This document shows, piece after piece, positions 18,771-27,090 of a stretch of DNA of 64,000 nucleotides. The stretch's first letter is position 1. Each line of letters starts with the position of its first letter. The stretch lies in NCBI RefSeq assembly GCF_900115125.1, contig NZ_FOVJ01000002.1, positions 496,001-560,000 on the forward strand, written 5' to 3'. A program made the position numbers and the translations under genes. The notes under the pieces were generated by a model that worked only from the letters and a program-made list of their open reading frames with translations, was not told the origin of the DNA and ran no database searches. Origin of the DNA: Nitrosospira briensis (GTDB lineage Bacteria; Pseudomonadota; Gammaproteobacteria; Burkholderiales; Nitrosomonadaceae).

Positions 18771-18845
18771 CAATTGTCCGAGCTATGGAACGGAAGGATA
18801 CGTTCCTGGACACATCTGATCGTTCAGCGTTAGAAAAAAGAAGGC
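18771..18845 (+). pseudogene. Decayed fragment of a lexA-like coding region
   Basis: These 75 bases align without gaps to 19014-19088 inside the intact lexA-like gene, with 11 mismatches by hand count (about 85% identity). Translated in the matching frame they give QLSELWNGRIRSWTHLIVQR followed by a TAG stop (18831-18833), against QLSVLWNGKARSWTHRIMQR in the live gene (residues 28-47). No start codon or S24 domain is present. It is a relic of a duplicated or replaced repressor gene. Confidence 0.8.
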
Positions 18846-18873
18846 ACTCGTGCTACTCCATCCATTGAATGAA

Positions 18874-18924
18874 TTGAATTAAGAACAATCGTTCTCTATA
18901 ATGAGGACAATTGTTCTTAATTCA
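18874..18924 (+). promoter_or_regulatory. SOS-type promoter with two LexA-like operators
   Basis: A -35 box TTGAAT (18874-18879), a 17-base spacer and a perfect -10 TATAAT (18897-18902). Two dyads overlap it: AGAACAATCGTTCT (18882-18895) in the spacer and AGGACAATTGTTCT (18904-18917) over the expected transcription start, 22 bases centre to centre. The whole block is also a large inverted repeat with 15-base perfect arms at 18875-18889 and 18910-18924. Binding here would block polymerase, so LexA-like autorepression of the downstream cassette is inferred. The GAAC-N4-GTTC form differs from the E. coli CTGT-N8-ACAG box. Confidence 0.85.
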
Positions 18925-18932
18925 TTCTCATC

Positions 18933-19562
18933 ATGCAACAACTCGATATCTTTTCCTACCTCGGCAAGCTTCAGGACTACTATGCCCGGGAAAGAATCAT
19001 TCCCTCGACAACCCAATTGTCCGTGCTGTGGAACGGAAAGGCACGTTCCTGGACACATCGGATCATGCAGCGTTTAAAAGAAGAAGGCTTTCTGGAAAAT
19101 GCGCCGGGGGGGCGTTTGCGCCCGGGCCCCCGCTTTTTCGAGCGAACGGTTGGGCACACGATCCGGGCGGGGCTGCCTCAACAGGCTTCCGATGTCCAGC
19201 CTGAATTGCTGCGCATAGATGACTATCTTATCGAAAATCCCTCCCAAACCATTCTGTTTCCTGTCAAAGGCGATTCGATGGTTGATCTGGGAATACTCGA
19301 GGGCGATATGGTGATTATCGAACGCAGTCATTCAGCTTCCCCCGGCCAGATTGTATTGGCAATCGTGGATGACGAATTCACGCTCAAAGTCCTGTCCAAA
19401 GATCAAAAAGGTTATTACCTCGAAGCACGCAACGACAGGCGAAGCAAGGACTATCCGCCTATCCGGCCCGAACAGAAACTGGAAATATACGGCTTTTATG
19501 TCGGCCTGTTTCGAAAAACCCGGATTGCGGGACATCGCCTCGGTTCCAGCCGTAATCCATGA
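18933..19562 (+). CDS. LexA-like SOS repressor of the mutasome cassette (S24 family)
   Basis: A 209-residue repressor. The first 60 residues form a winged-helix-like DNA-binding part. A candidate self-cleavage bond Ala79-Gly80 (HTIRAGLPQQ) follows, then the S24 catalytic domain with nucleophile Ser115 in VKGDSMVDLGILEGD and general-base Lys152 in FTLKVLSK. This is the LexA2-type gene often found ahead of imuA-imuB-dnaE2. RecA filament would trigger self-cleavage and release the promoter upstream. The N-terminal domain (PSTTQLSVLWNGKARSWTHRIMQRL) differs from E. coli LexA, matching the different operator. Confidence 0.88.
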   Translation: MQQLDIFSYLGKLQDYYARERIIPSTTQLSVLWNGKARSWTHRIMQRLKEEGFLENAPGGRLRPGPRFFERTVGHTIRAGLPQQASDVQPELLRIDDYLIENPSQTILFPVKGDSMVDLGILEGDMVIIERSHSASPGQIVLAIVDDEFTLKVLSKDQKGYYLEARNDRRSKDYPPIRPEQKLEIYGFYVGLFRKTRIAGHRLGSSRNP

Positions 19563-19572
19563 AGCTTTCATC

Positions 19573-20307
19573 ATGTCAATGCTCGCCTCCCCGCCTTCGC
19601 TTCTACAGATCGAATCTCGATTCAAAAACAGAATCTGGCGCGGAAATGCATTGGGATTTTCGAATGATCCGGTTATTTCCAGCGGCTTCGATAAGCTGGA
19701 TAAGGAACTGCCTGGAGGGGGATGGCCCACGCGCAGCCTGACCGAATTATTGCTGCCGGCGGAAGGAATGGGGGAAATAAGATTATTGAGCCAACCGCTT
19801 GAGCAGACCACCCGGAACGGGAGGAATATTCTGTTGGTGAGCCCGCCTTATATTCCTTATATGCATGCATGGGAACACCTGAATATTGATAGCCGGCGCA
19901 TTGTAATTGCCAGGGTCTACAAGCCTGCCGAGCGATTATGGGTACTTGAACAGGGCATCAAAAGCGCTGCCTTCGGAACTGTTATCGGCTGGCTACCCGA
20001 GGTAAGCCAGCAGACGACGCGGAGACTGCAAATCATTGCACGAACCGTCCCCAGCCTCATTTTCCTGTTCAGGCCGGCAAGCGCGCAATTTGAACCCTCC
20101 GCTGCCCCGTTAAGAATACTGCTCGACTCAGGGCGAAGACATGCTCTTTCCTTGTACCTGCTGAAGCGCCGGGGTACTCCCGTCGCCTTGCCGATTCGCA
20201 TCTCTCTCCCCTGGACCCGGCGTTTCTCCATCTTCGCCTCATCTCCATCCGCTTCAGCCCGTCGCAATGCTGTGGATCGCTCTTCATTGCCCGACATTAT
20301 CGCTTGA
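19573..20307 (+). CDS. imuA: ImuA, RecA-like mutasome protein
   Basis: A 244-residue RecA/SulA-related protein of the SOS translesion cassette. It shows the RecA-like opening (SSGFDKLDKELPGGGWPTRSLTELLLPAEGMGEIRLL) and a central RNILLVSPPYIPY, but the nucleotide-binding loop is degenerate, as is usual for ImuA. ATG at 19573 is chosen: it lies 10 bases after the repressor stop and gives the standard length. A longer in-frame opening back to 19351 runs inside the repressor gene. Its 3' end overlaps imuB by 41 bases. Confidence 0.9.
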   Translation: MSMLASPPSLLQIESRFKNRIWRGNALGFSNDPVISSGFDKLDKELPGGGWPTRSLTELLLPAEGMGEIRLLSQPLEQTTRNGRNILLVSPPYIPYMHAWEHLNIDSRRIVIARVYKPAERLWVLEQGIKSAAFGTVIGWLPEVSQQTTRRLQIIARTVPSLIFLFRPASAQFEPSAAPLRILLDSGRRHALSLYLLKRRGTPVALPIRISLPWTRRFSIFASSPSASARRNAVDRSSLPDIIA

Positions 20308-21781
20308 CTGGATTGAACGCCGGTTTCCCGCCGCGTTAATTCCCGCCATGGCGGTAACTGTTCGCAAAGGTAATCAGATATATATCCAGCAGGCCAACAA
20401 ACCGGCGCAACAGCAGGGCGTGATTGCTCATCAATCCCTGGCGAGTGCCTTGTCTCTTTTTCCCCATTTGGTAGTGGTGGAGCATGACCCGAATGAAGAA
20501 AAGAAAGCGCTGCGGGAAGCGGCGTATGCCGCATTACGTTTCACGCCCAGTATTGTGATGCAGGGCAGCGGCCTGATTGCCGAAGTCTCCGCCAGCCTGA
20601 AATTGTTTGGCGGTCTGAAAAAATTATGCCAGTTGCTCAACCGGGCAGTGGCTGCGCAAGGCTTGCAACTTTGCGCAGGTGTTGCTCCTGCCGCCGGGGG
20701 AGCATGGCTGCTGGCCCGATCCGCATCGCCGCAAACCGTGATCAATGGGGCAGGTGCCAAATTCCGCTCATTGCTCGATTCCTTACCCGTCAGTTTGCTG
20801 GAATCGGCCCAGCCTCATCTTGAAGTTATTCACGGCATAGGCTGCAAAACGCTGGCTGAGTTACAGCAGTTGCCGCGTGGCGGAATTGCACGCCGATTTG
20901 GTCCGGATCTGCTGTCGGAACTGGACCGCGCCTACGGCGACTCTCCGGATCCACGAAAATGGCTTGAAGTACCGGAATATTTTCGGCAGAAGATGAGGCT
21001 GATGGCGCAAGTTGAAAGTGCAGAATTATTGCTGGTTCCCGTGCAGCGCATGATCGAGCAGATGTGCGGTTGGCTGGCTTCCCGTCACGCGGCGGTCTCG
21101 GCATTTTCATTCGTTCTGCATCATGAGTATTCTCTCCGCCAGCCGCATAAATCCACTCCCATAAACATAAGGCTCTCCGGACAAAGCAGTGATTCCAGGC
21201 ATTTAATGATTTTGCTCCGCGAACGCCTGGAGCGTACAAAAATATTCGCTCCGGTTTGCGAACTGGAGTTGGCAGCCGACGAAGTCACAGCAGGGGACGA
21301 TGCCAATCTGGAACTGTTCCCCACCGCGCAATCAGAATCGACTTCACTGAACCGGTTTATCGAGAAACTTTGCTCCCGCCTGGGGCCGCCAGCCATCACG
21401 GGTTTAAAGCTTGTCTCCGACTACCGCCCTGAATGCAGCCAGAGATTTGAGCTACTGGAAACGGATGGAATGAATGGATTGAGGGAATCACCTCGGGAAA
21501 CAATCCCGAAGGAACTGGTCCGTCCAGCCTGGCTGATGGACCCCCCCCTGGAACTGAGGGTGCAACGCCGCCAACCCGTCTATGGCTCGCCCTTGAAACT
21601 GATCGAGGGGCCGGAACGGATCGAGGCGGGGTGGTGGGATGATGCGGGGATCGCACGCGATTATTTCATTGCGGAAAACGAGTCAGGCCAGTTGTTATGG
21701 ATCTACTGCGAGGCCGTTGCAGCAGAAAAAGGTAAAAAAGAAGAAAACAAGAGTTGGTATTTGCAGGGACTATTTGGATAA
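20267..21781 (+). CDS. imuB: ImuB, catalytically inactive Y-family polymerase homologue
   Basis: A 504-residue DinB/UmuC-like protein that bridges DnaE2 and the sliding clamp. The Y-family fold is recognisable (ALHCPTLSLDWIERRFP, VIHGIGCKTLAELQQLPRGG as the helix-hairpin-helix). The acidic catalytic residues of active polymerases are missing: the usual DxD start is replaced by ALHCP, and the SxDE motif by LIAEVSASLKLFGG. That loss is the known hallmark of ImuB. The C-terminal RQPVYGSPLKLIEGPERIEAGWWDD is also typical. It ends 1 base before dnaE2. Confidence 0.93.
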   Translation: MLWIALHCPTLSLDWIERRFPAALIPAMAVTVRKGNQIYIQQANKPAQQQGVIAHQSLASALSLFPHLVVVEHDPNEEKKALREAAYAALRFTPSIVMQGSGLIAEVSASLKLFGGLKKLCQLLNRAVAAQGLQLCAGVAPAAGGAWLLARSASPQTVINGAGAKFRSLLDSLPVSLLESAQPHLEVIHGIGCKTLAELQQLPRGGIARRFGPDLLSELDRAYGDSPDPRKWLEVPEYFRQKMRLMAQVESAELLLVPVQRMIEQMCGWLASRHAAVSAFSFVLHHEYSLRQPHKSTPINIRLSGQSSDSRHLMILLRERLERTKIFAPVCELELAADEVTAGDDANLELFPTAQSESTSLNRFIEKLCSRLGPPAITGLKLVSDYRPECSQRFELLETDGMNGLRESPRETIPKELVRPAWLMDPPLELRVQRRQPVYGSPLKLIEGPERIEAGWWDDAGIARDYFIAENESGQLLWIYCEAVAAEKGKKEENKSWYLQGLFG

Positions 21782-21782
21782 C

Positions 21783-24700
21783 ATGTATTCCCCTCCTTCT
21801 TACCCCCCTTACGCCGAGCTTCATTGCTGTTCCAGCTTCAGCTTCCTGAAGGGAGCCTCCCTGCCGGAAGAGCTGGTTGAACATGCTGCAGCCCTGGGTT
21901 ATGCCGCCCTGGCCATCACCGATGAATGCTCCATGGCGGGTGTGGTGAGAGCCCACTCCGAGGCCAGGAAAGCCGGCCTGCATCTTCTGATCGGCAGTCA
22001 ATTCCTTCTGGAGGATGGATTACGGCTGGTCTGCCTGGCCATGAACCGGGAAGGCTACGGCAATCTATGCGAGTTGATAACACTGGCAAGGCAACGTGGC
22101 GTGAAAGGGACTTACCGTATAAACCGCACAGATTTCGAAAGCTGCCCCGATGCGCCCCATCTTGCTCTGTTACAGGATTGCCTGGTCCTATTGATCCCCC
22201 GTTTCATTCAGGCGGACAGTTCTTTAAAAGAAGACATGAACTGGGCAATGTCGCTATTCCCGGGACGCTGCTGGGCAGCCGTCGAGCTATTGCTTCATTC
22301 CGGCGAGGACCTGCTGTTCGAGAGAATACGGCAGGCATCGAATATCACCGGCATGCCACTCGTAGCCGCGGGGGACGTGCATATGCATGACAGTTCCCGC
22401 AAACCTCTGCAAGATACCATGACCGCCATCCGTCTCGGTAAACCGCTGGGTGAATGTGGTTACGCACTGCAGCCTAATGCCGAGCAACACCTGCGTACAA
22501 GGGGTCAGCTGGGCCAAATCTATTCACCCCAACTTCTGCGGGAGACGGTTTCAGTCGCGGCCCGTTGTGCCTTTTCGCTGGACGAACTGCGCTATGAATA
22601 TCCCGAAGAACTGGTCGAGACGGATGAAGCGCACGCAGCCTACCTCCGGCGCATGGTCGAGGAAGGCATGGCGAGACGTTTCCCGAACGGACCTTCAGGC
22701 AAGGTCAGAAAACAGGTCGAGCATGAGTTGAAATTGATCGCCGAGCTTGATTATGAGCCTTATTTCCTGACGGTATTCGATATTGTGAGATTTGCCCGAT
22801 CAAAGGGCATTCTCTGCCAGGGCCGGGGATCGGCGGCCAATTCGGCAGTCTGCTATTGCCTGGGGATTACCGAGATCGATCCGGAGCGCAGCAATCTGTT
22901 GTTTGAGCGTTTCATTTCCAGGGAACGTAACGAACCGCCCGATATCGATGTCGATTTCGAGCATCAGCGCCGCGAGGAAGTCATCCAGTATATCTACGAG
23001 AAGTATGGCCGGGACCGCGCCGCTATCGCCGCGACGGTCGCCACCTACCGTACACGTTCCGCAATTCAGGACATCAGCAAGACTCTGGGACTCGATATCG
23101 AAAGGACCAGGCGGCTATCCGCTTCCTTGGCCTGGTGGGATAAAACTTCTGATATTGGCCAGCGCCTGATCGAGAACGGCTTCGATCCCGATAGTCCGGT
23201 CATCCAGAAGTTGATTCAATTGATTCCAGTCTTATATGGATTCCCGCGCCATTTATCTCAACATGTAGGCGGCTTTGTCATTTCGCGTGACAAGCTGTGC
23301 CGTATTGTGCCCATCGAGAATGCGGCCATGGCGGACCGTCGCATTATTCAATGGGATAAGGACGACCTCGCAGCGGTAGGGCTGATGAAAATAGACGTGC
23401 TCGCGCTAGGCATGCTATCGGCCATCCGCCGCACGCTCGATCTGGTTTCTGCCCGGCGTGGCACGCCATTCCGGATTCAGGATATTCCGGCAAAAGATGA
23501 GGCAACGTTCGACATGATCTGCAGGGCCGACACTATTGGCGTCTTCCAGATTGAATCCCGCGCCCAGATGTCCATGCTGCCGCGCTTGAAACCACGGACT
23601 TTCTACGATCTGGTCATAGAAGTCGCCATCGTCCGTCCAGGACCGATTCAGGGAGATATGGTGCATCCTTATCTGCGCCGCAGGCAGGAATTGGAAGTCG
23701 TTGAATACCCAAGCGAAGAAGTGAGATCCGCCTTGAAGCGCACCTTGGGCATACCGATTTTCCAGGAACAGGTGATGCAACTGGCAATACTTGCTGCAGG
23801 CTTCACCTCGGGCGAAGCAGATCAACTGAGGCGCTCCATGGCTGCCTGGAAAAAGAAAGGAGGGCTCAGCCCCTTTCACAGGAAAATAATCGATGGAATG
23901 ACCAGCCGTGGTTATACCATCGAATTTGCTGAACGGATCTTCCGTCAAATAGAAGGCTTTGGCGAATATGGATTTCCTGAATCTCATGCGGCAAGTTTTG
24001 CGCTGCTGGTTTATGTGTCGGCCTGGCTTAAATGCCATGAGCCCGCTGCTTTCCTGTGCGCAATGCTGAACAGTCTGCCCATGGGTTTTTACAGCGCCTC
24101 GCAATTGATTCAGGATGCCAGACGGCACGATGTCGGCATCATGCCGGTGGACGTGACGGTCAGCGGTTGGGATTGCACAATTGAGGAACAGATCGACAAG
24201 ACCTCGCAATCTGCACAGCCTGATGTCCGGCTGGGATTGAACAGGGTAAAAGGGATTGGCCTGGAGGCTGCCAAACGCATCGTTGAGGCAAGAAAGATTT
24301 CATCTTTTCAAAATCCAATCGATCTGGCAAGCCGCGCATCTCTCAATACTTCGGAAATTCGCGCCCTTGCCAGTTCAGACGCACTAAACACCTTGTCAGG
24401 GCATCGACGGCAAACCCTATGGGCGGTGGCGTCCCACATAAAGCAACAGGATATGCTGAAAGATGCTCCCGTAAGGGAAGCAGCGCCAGCCATTACCGCT
24501 GCACGGGAAGGAGAGGAAATCATGGCTGATTACGCCAGCATGGAACTCACCCTGCGCAAGCACCCGCTCGCCTTGTTGCGCCCGAAACTGGCCAGGATGA
24601 ACCTGGATTCGGCCATCGAGCTGGATAATTACCCGACGGGGCGGCTGGTTCGAACCACTGGCATTGTCACATGTCGGCAGCGCCCTGGAACTGCAAGCGG

Positions 24701-24923
24701 CGTAGTGTTTGTGACACTCGAGGATGAAACCGGGATAACGAATGTGGTGGTATGGAACCAGCTTGTCCTGAAACAACGGCGCGAAATATTAAACTCACGG
24801 CTTTTAACGGTGTATGGGGTATGGCAATGCGAAGGCGAAGTGAAGCATGTCATTGCCAAACGACTGGTGGACCACAGCCATTTGCTGGGTAATCTCAAGG
24901 TCGAAAGCCGGGATTTTCATTAG
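21783..24923 (+). CDS. dnaE2: Error-prone DNA polymerase DnaE2
   Basis: A 1046-residue C-family polymerase for SOS mutagenesis. In order: PHP domain (AELHCCSSFSFLKGAS, ALAITDECSMAGVVRAH), polymerase core with the acidic motif PDIDVDFEHQRREEVIQYIY, the QGRGSAANSAVCYCLGIT loop, fingers and helix-hairpin-helix (LNRVKGIGLEAAKRIVEAR), and a C-terminal OB fold (TGIVTCRQRPGTASGVVFVTL). ATG at 21783, two bases after the last base of imuB, gives the normal DnaE2 start (MYSPPSYPPYAELHC); an opening back to 21639 lies inside imuB. It is the last gene of the LexA-regulated cassette. Confidence 0.95.
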   Translation: MYSPPSYPPYAELHCCSSFSFLKGASLPEELVEHAAALGYAALAITDECSMAGVVRAHSEARKAGLHLLIGSQFLLEDGLRLVCLAMNREGYGNLCELITLARQRGVKGTYRINRTDFESCPDAPHLALLQDCLVLLIPRFIQADSSLKEDMNWAMSLFPGRCWAAVELLLHSGEDLLFERIRQASNITGMPLVAAGDVHMHDSSRKPLQDTMTAIRLGKPLGECGYALQPNAEQHLRTRGQLGQIYSPQLLRETVSVAARCAFSLDELRYEYPEELVETDEAHAAYLRRMVEEGMARRFPNGPSGKVRKQVEHELKLIAELDYEPYFLTVFDIVRFARSKGILCQGRGSAANSAVCYCLGITEIDPERSNLLFERFISRERNEPPDIDVDFEHQRREEVIQYIYEKYGRDRAAIAATVATYRTRSAIQDISKTLGLDIERTRRLSASLAWWDKTSDIGQRLIENGFDPDSPVIQKLIQLIPVLYGFPRHLSQHVGGFVISRDKLCRIVPIENAAMADRRIIQWDKDDLAAVGLMKIDVLALGMLSAIRRTLDLVSARRGTPFRIQDIPAKDEATFDMICRADTIGVFQIESRAQMSMLPRLKPRTFYDLVIEVAIVRPGPIQGDMVHPYLRRRQELEVVEYPSEEVRSALKRTLGIPIFQEQVMQLAILAAGFTSGEADQLRRSMAAWKKKGGLSPFHRKIIDGMTSRGYTIEFAERIFRQIEGFGEYGFPESHAASFALLVYVSAWLKCHEPAAFLCAMLNSLPMGFYSASQLIQDARRHDVGIMPVDVTVSGWDCTIEEQIDKTSQSAQPDVRLGLNRVKGIGLEAAKRIVEARKISSFQNPIDLASRASLNTSEIRALASSDALNTLSGHRRQTLWAVASHIKQQDMLKDAPVREAAPAITAAREGEEIMADYASMELTLRKHPLALLRPKLARMNLDSAIELDNYPTGRLVRTTGIVTCRQRPGTASGVVFVTLEDETGITNVVVWNQLVLKQRREILNSRLLTVYGVWQCEGEVKHVIAKRLVDHSHLLGNLKVESRDFH

Positions 24924-25204
24924 CCCGGAATGAATGTCTCTACACTAGAAAGGCGAAAACAAAGCTTTGTGCAAAGTGCATCGATTCGACCAACCCGGAA
25001 CTTGAATTCGTATTATTTCACTTGACGATGTTACTTCAACCGCATCCTTGAGCCGCCTTATAACGTTCTATAATATCTCAGGTTGCTGCTCGTTCTTGGC
25101 TTGGCATCGCAGATAGCGGCAATGCATATGAAACCCTGGAAAGTTGATTAAATCCATAAGCCAACTGAAAGTATAATGATCGATAACATTTTGCGAGAAC
25201 AGGC
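24924..25204. other. Gap downstream of dnaE2
   Basis: About 280 bases with no supported gene. AT-rich sequence at about 25050-25080 and 25140-25190 could hold a promoter for the small ORF that follows, but no paired boxes are convincing. No clear dnaE2 terminator was found. Confidence 0.35.
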
Positions 25205-25426
25205 ATGGATGCCTCCGGTGGACCTCAAACGATGACTGACGAAAGCATGGCTCAACTTCTTCGGCTGGGGATGGATAATGATGGCACAACTTTCTTAAGC
25301 TTGATGATGCTGTTGATACTCATAATTGGAGTGATACATGCGTTCTTCTTCACGGAAGACGGTTCGATGATGTGGCCAGTGGTGGTGGTCCTTATGAGTC
25401 TCGGTGGATATTTCTTGGTGACCTGA
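25205..25426 (+). CDS. Small two-helix membrane protein of unknown function
   Basis: A 73-residue ORF with two strong hydrophobic segments, TFLSLMMLLILIIGVIHAFFF and WPVVVVLMSLGGYFLV, joined by the acidic loop TEDGSMM. The N-terminus is polar. There is no strong Shine-Dalgarno, so the start (ATG 25205, or internal ATG at 25232) is uncertain. The hairpin topology is more protein-like than a random ORF. No family is recognised. It lies in a gene-poor, mosaic stretch. Confidence 0.45.
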   Translation: MDASGGPQTMTDESMAQLLRLGMDNDGTTFLSLMMLLILIIGVIHAFFFTEDGSMMWPVVVVLMSLGGYFLVT

Positions 25427-25633
25427 TTCCCTTCCATTAGCTCTTCGGCAAACCCGCCGTCTGCTGTCCACGGAGCAGCTCTATTCACTCGGTGCACTGG
25501 GCCTAAAGTCTCTGCCATCCAATTAGGATACCTTTTGCAAACTTCCTCATAAAGATTTTCGCGTTCCGAGGGCGTGAACCAATCGCTAAAAAAATGATCA
25601 GCAATACCAACTCCAACTGATGCAGTACGAAAC

Positions 25634-25846
25634 ATGATTCAAAACACGCTGGCGGGGAGAGTTCTCCATCTGGGCCGTGGAGGTCTGAGGCAGGCGATGG
25701 GGACAAGCGCGCGCTTTGCAGCGGACATGGGATCGCATCTTGCAAAAGGCAGTATGGACGTTGTGAAGACAAAGATCGCCGACACTGGGACCGCGTTAGC
25801 CAAACTCCAGGCAGAAAAGTTGCCTCAGCAATTAGAGCCAATATGA
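25634..25846 (+). CDS. Possible small helical protein, unknown
   Basis: A 70-residue ORF rich in Ala, Gly, Met and Lys (SARFAADMGSHLAKGSMDVV, KTKIADTGTALAKLQAEKL) that would be almost all alpha-helix. The composition is reasonable for a real protein or for the tail of a larger broken gene. There is no ribosome-binding site and no recognised family. Treat it as a weak prediction. Confidence 0.25.
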   Translation: MIQNTLAGRVLHLGRGGLRQAMGTSARFAADMGSHLAKGSMDVVKTKIADTGTALAKLQAEKLPQQLEPI

Positions 25847-26220
25847 AGCAACCTGAATTCACCGGAAACAAATTTGCCGGTTCCACGGATACGACAGGTA
25901 AACCAAAAACCAACTGCATAAGTCTCCTGACGCGACCTTTGGCACCAGGTCGAACAGCTTAAGGGGAACGGGCAGCCTCCTGGATGAAGCACCCAACTAC
26001 AGGTGCAAGCCGAAGACTGGGCAAACGGGGCAGGCGGGCCAAGCTTGAGACGTGCGGCGAACAGAGACGCCTTTGCGTGCGCATCGACAAGACCACAGGC
26101 TGTGGCAAGGATGGAGACTACTTCGTGTTGCGGGTGCCCGTGATGAGGCGGCGCCGCAAGCCGACATCGTCATCGCCTCGCCATGTAACCTAGCTGGAAA
26201 ATCTGGAACCGATTGAGGGT
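25847..26220. other. Gene-poor gap before the oxygenase gene
   Basis: About 370 bases. An open frame at 25984-26193 exists, but its very basic, Arg-rich composition and lack of a ribosome-binding site do not support it as a gene. Base composition is GC-rich around 25990-26180 and AT-rich on both sides, consistent with a patchwork of old insertions. Nothing definite is recognised. Confidence 0.3.
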
Positions 26221-27090
26221 ATGATATTAATTGCTCGACCTAGCAAAATGGACGCTCTAATGGCCCCTGGAACGAATCGGACCGCAATAGCCAACCACAT
26301 AGTCAGCCGGCTTCAGGAAACGCTTGTGCAAGCGCGTGAACAGTGGCAACGATCGGGAATCGTGTCTAATTGCTACATCGACAATGTACTACCGGTTGAG
26401 GTTGCTCTACTGATTCGACAAGCCTTTCCTGCCGGGGATTTGTTGAAGATACGCAGCAGCTTGCGCGAACTCAAATTCATTGGCACTCAGATGAACCAAT
26501 ACGATCCTATCGTGGAAGAAGCTCTTTACGCATTTCAAGACCAGAGAGTGGTTGATCTGGTGAGCCAGATTACCGCGCTGCAAGGATTACTGCCGGACGA
26601 ATTGCTGTATGCAGGAGGTATATCCGTAATGACCAGAGGACACTTCTTAAATCCACATATTGATAATTCACATGACAAGAATCGTGCGCTATACCGCGTG
26701 CTGAATCTGCTTTATTACGTTTCGCCGGAGTGGAGCCTGGAAAAAGGGGGCAATCTCGAAGTATGGCCGAATGGAATGGGAGAAAAACAGCAGACAATAG
26801 AGAGCCGGTTCAATAGGCTGGCGATCATGGTAACAAACAAACATTCTTGGCATTCGGTATCGCCTGTTGTGGCTCAAGATACGCGATGTTGCGTGTCGAA
26901 TTACTATTTTTCACGATTTCCCGCCGAGAAAGAAGACTACTTTCACGTTACATCATTTCGTGGGCGTCCAAATCAGCCAGTTCGCAATCTGGTACTAAAA
27001 GCAGACGCAGGGCTACGCAATGCCGTTCGCAAGATTTTCCCAAAGGGAGTAGTTCGGACTAAGCATTACTACAACAAAGGCAAAGACTGA
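26221..27090 (+). CDS. 2-oxoglutarate/Fe(II)-dependent oxygenase-like protein (prolyl hydroxylase fold)
   Basis: A 289-residue protein with the iron-binding facial triad of this superfamily: H-x-D in GHFLNPHIDNSHD, a distal His in NKHSWHSVSPV, and a following Arg in TRCCVSNYYFS that would bind the 2-oxoglutarate carboxylate. The segment between them (VLNLLYYVSPEWSLEKGGNLEVWPNG) is typical of Ofd1/P4H-like enzymes, where GG-x-L-x-W/x precedes the turn. The substrate is unknown. The ATG at 26221 may be too far upstream; 26248 or 26260 also fit. It stands alone in an AT-richer, gene-poor region, which suggests acquisition. Confidence 0.75.
   Translation: MILIARPSKMDALMAPGTNRTAIANHIVSRLQETLVQAREQWQRSGIVSNCYIDNVLPVEVALLIRQAFPAGDLLKIRSSLRELKFIGTQMNQYDPIVEEALYAFQDQRVVDLVSQITALQGLLPDELLYAGGISVMTRGHFLNPHIDNSHDKNRALYRVLNLLYYVSPEWSLEKGGNLEVWPNGMGEKQQTIESRFNRLAIMVTNKHSWHSVSPVVAQDTRCCVSNYYFSRFPAEKEDYFHVTSFRGRPNQPVRNLVLKADAGLRNAVRKIFPKGVVRTKHYYNKGKD

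Noticed and set aside
23415-24209. 264-codon minus-strand open frame inside dnaE2
   Set aside because: Fully antisense to conserved dnaE2 sequence; composition rich in His, Phe and Gln without domain text.
25252-25635. 127-codon minus-strand frame
   Set aside because: Its first 60 codons look protein-like, but the rest is antisense to the two-helix ORF and there is no ribosome-binding site; recorded only as a possible fossil.
25984-26193. 69-codon plus-strand frame, Arg/Lys-rich
   Set aside because: No ribosome-binding site, extreme basic composition, no family text.
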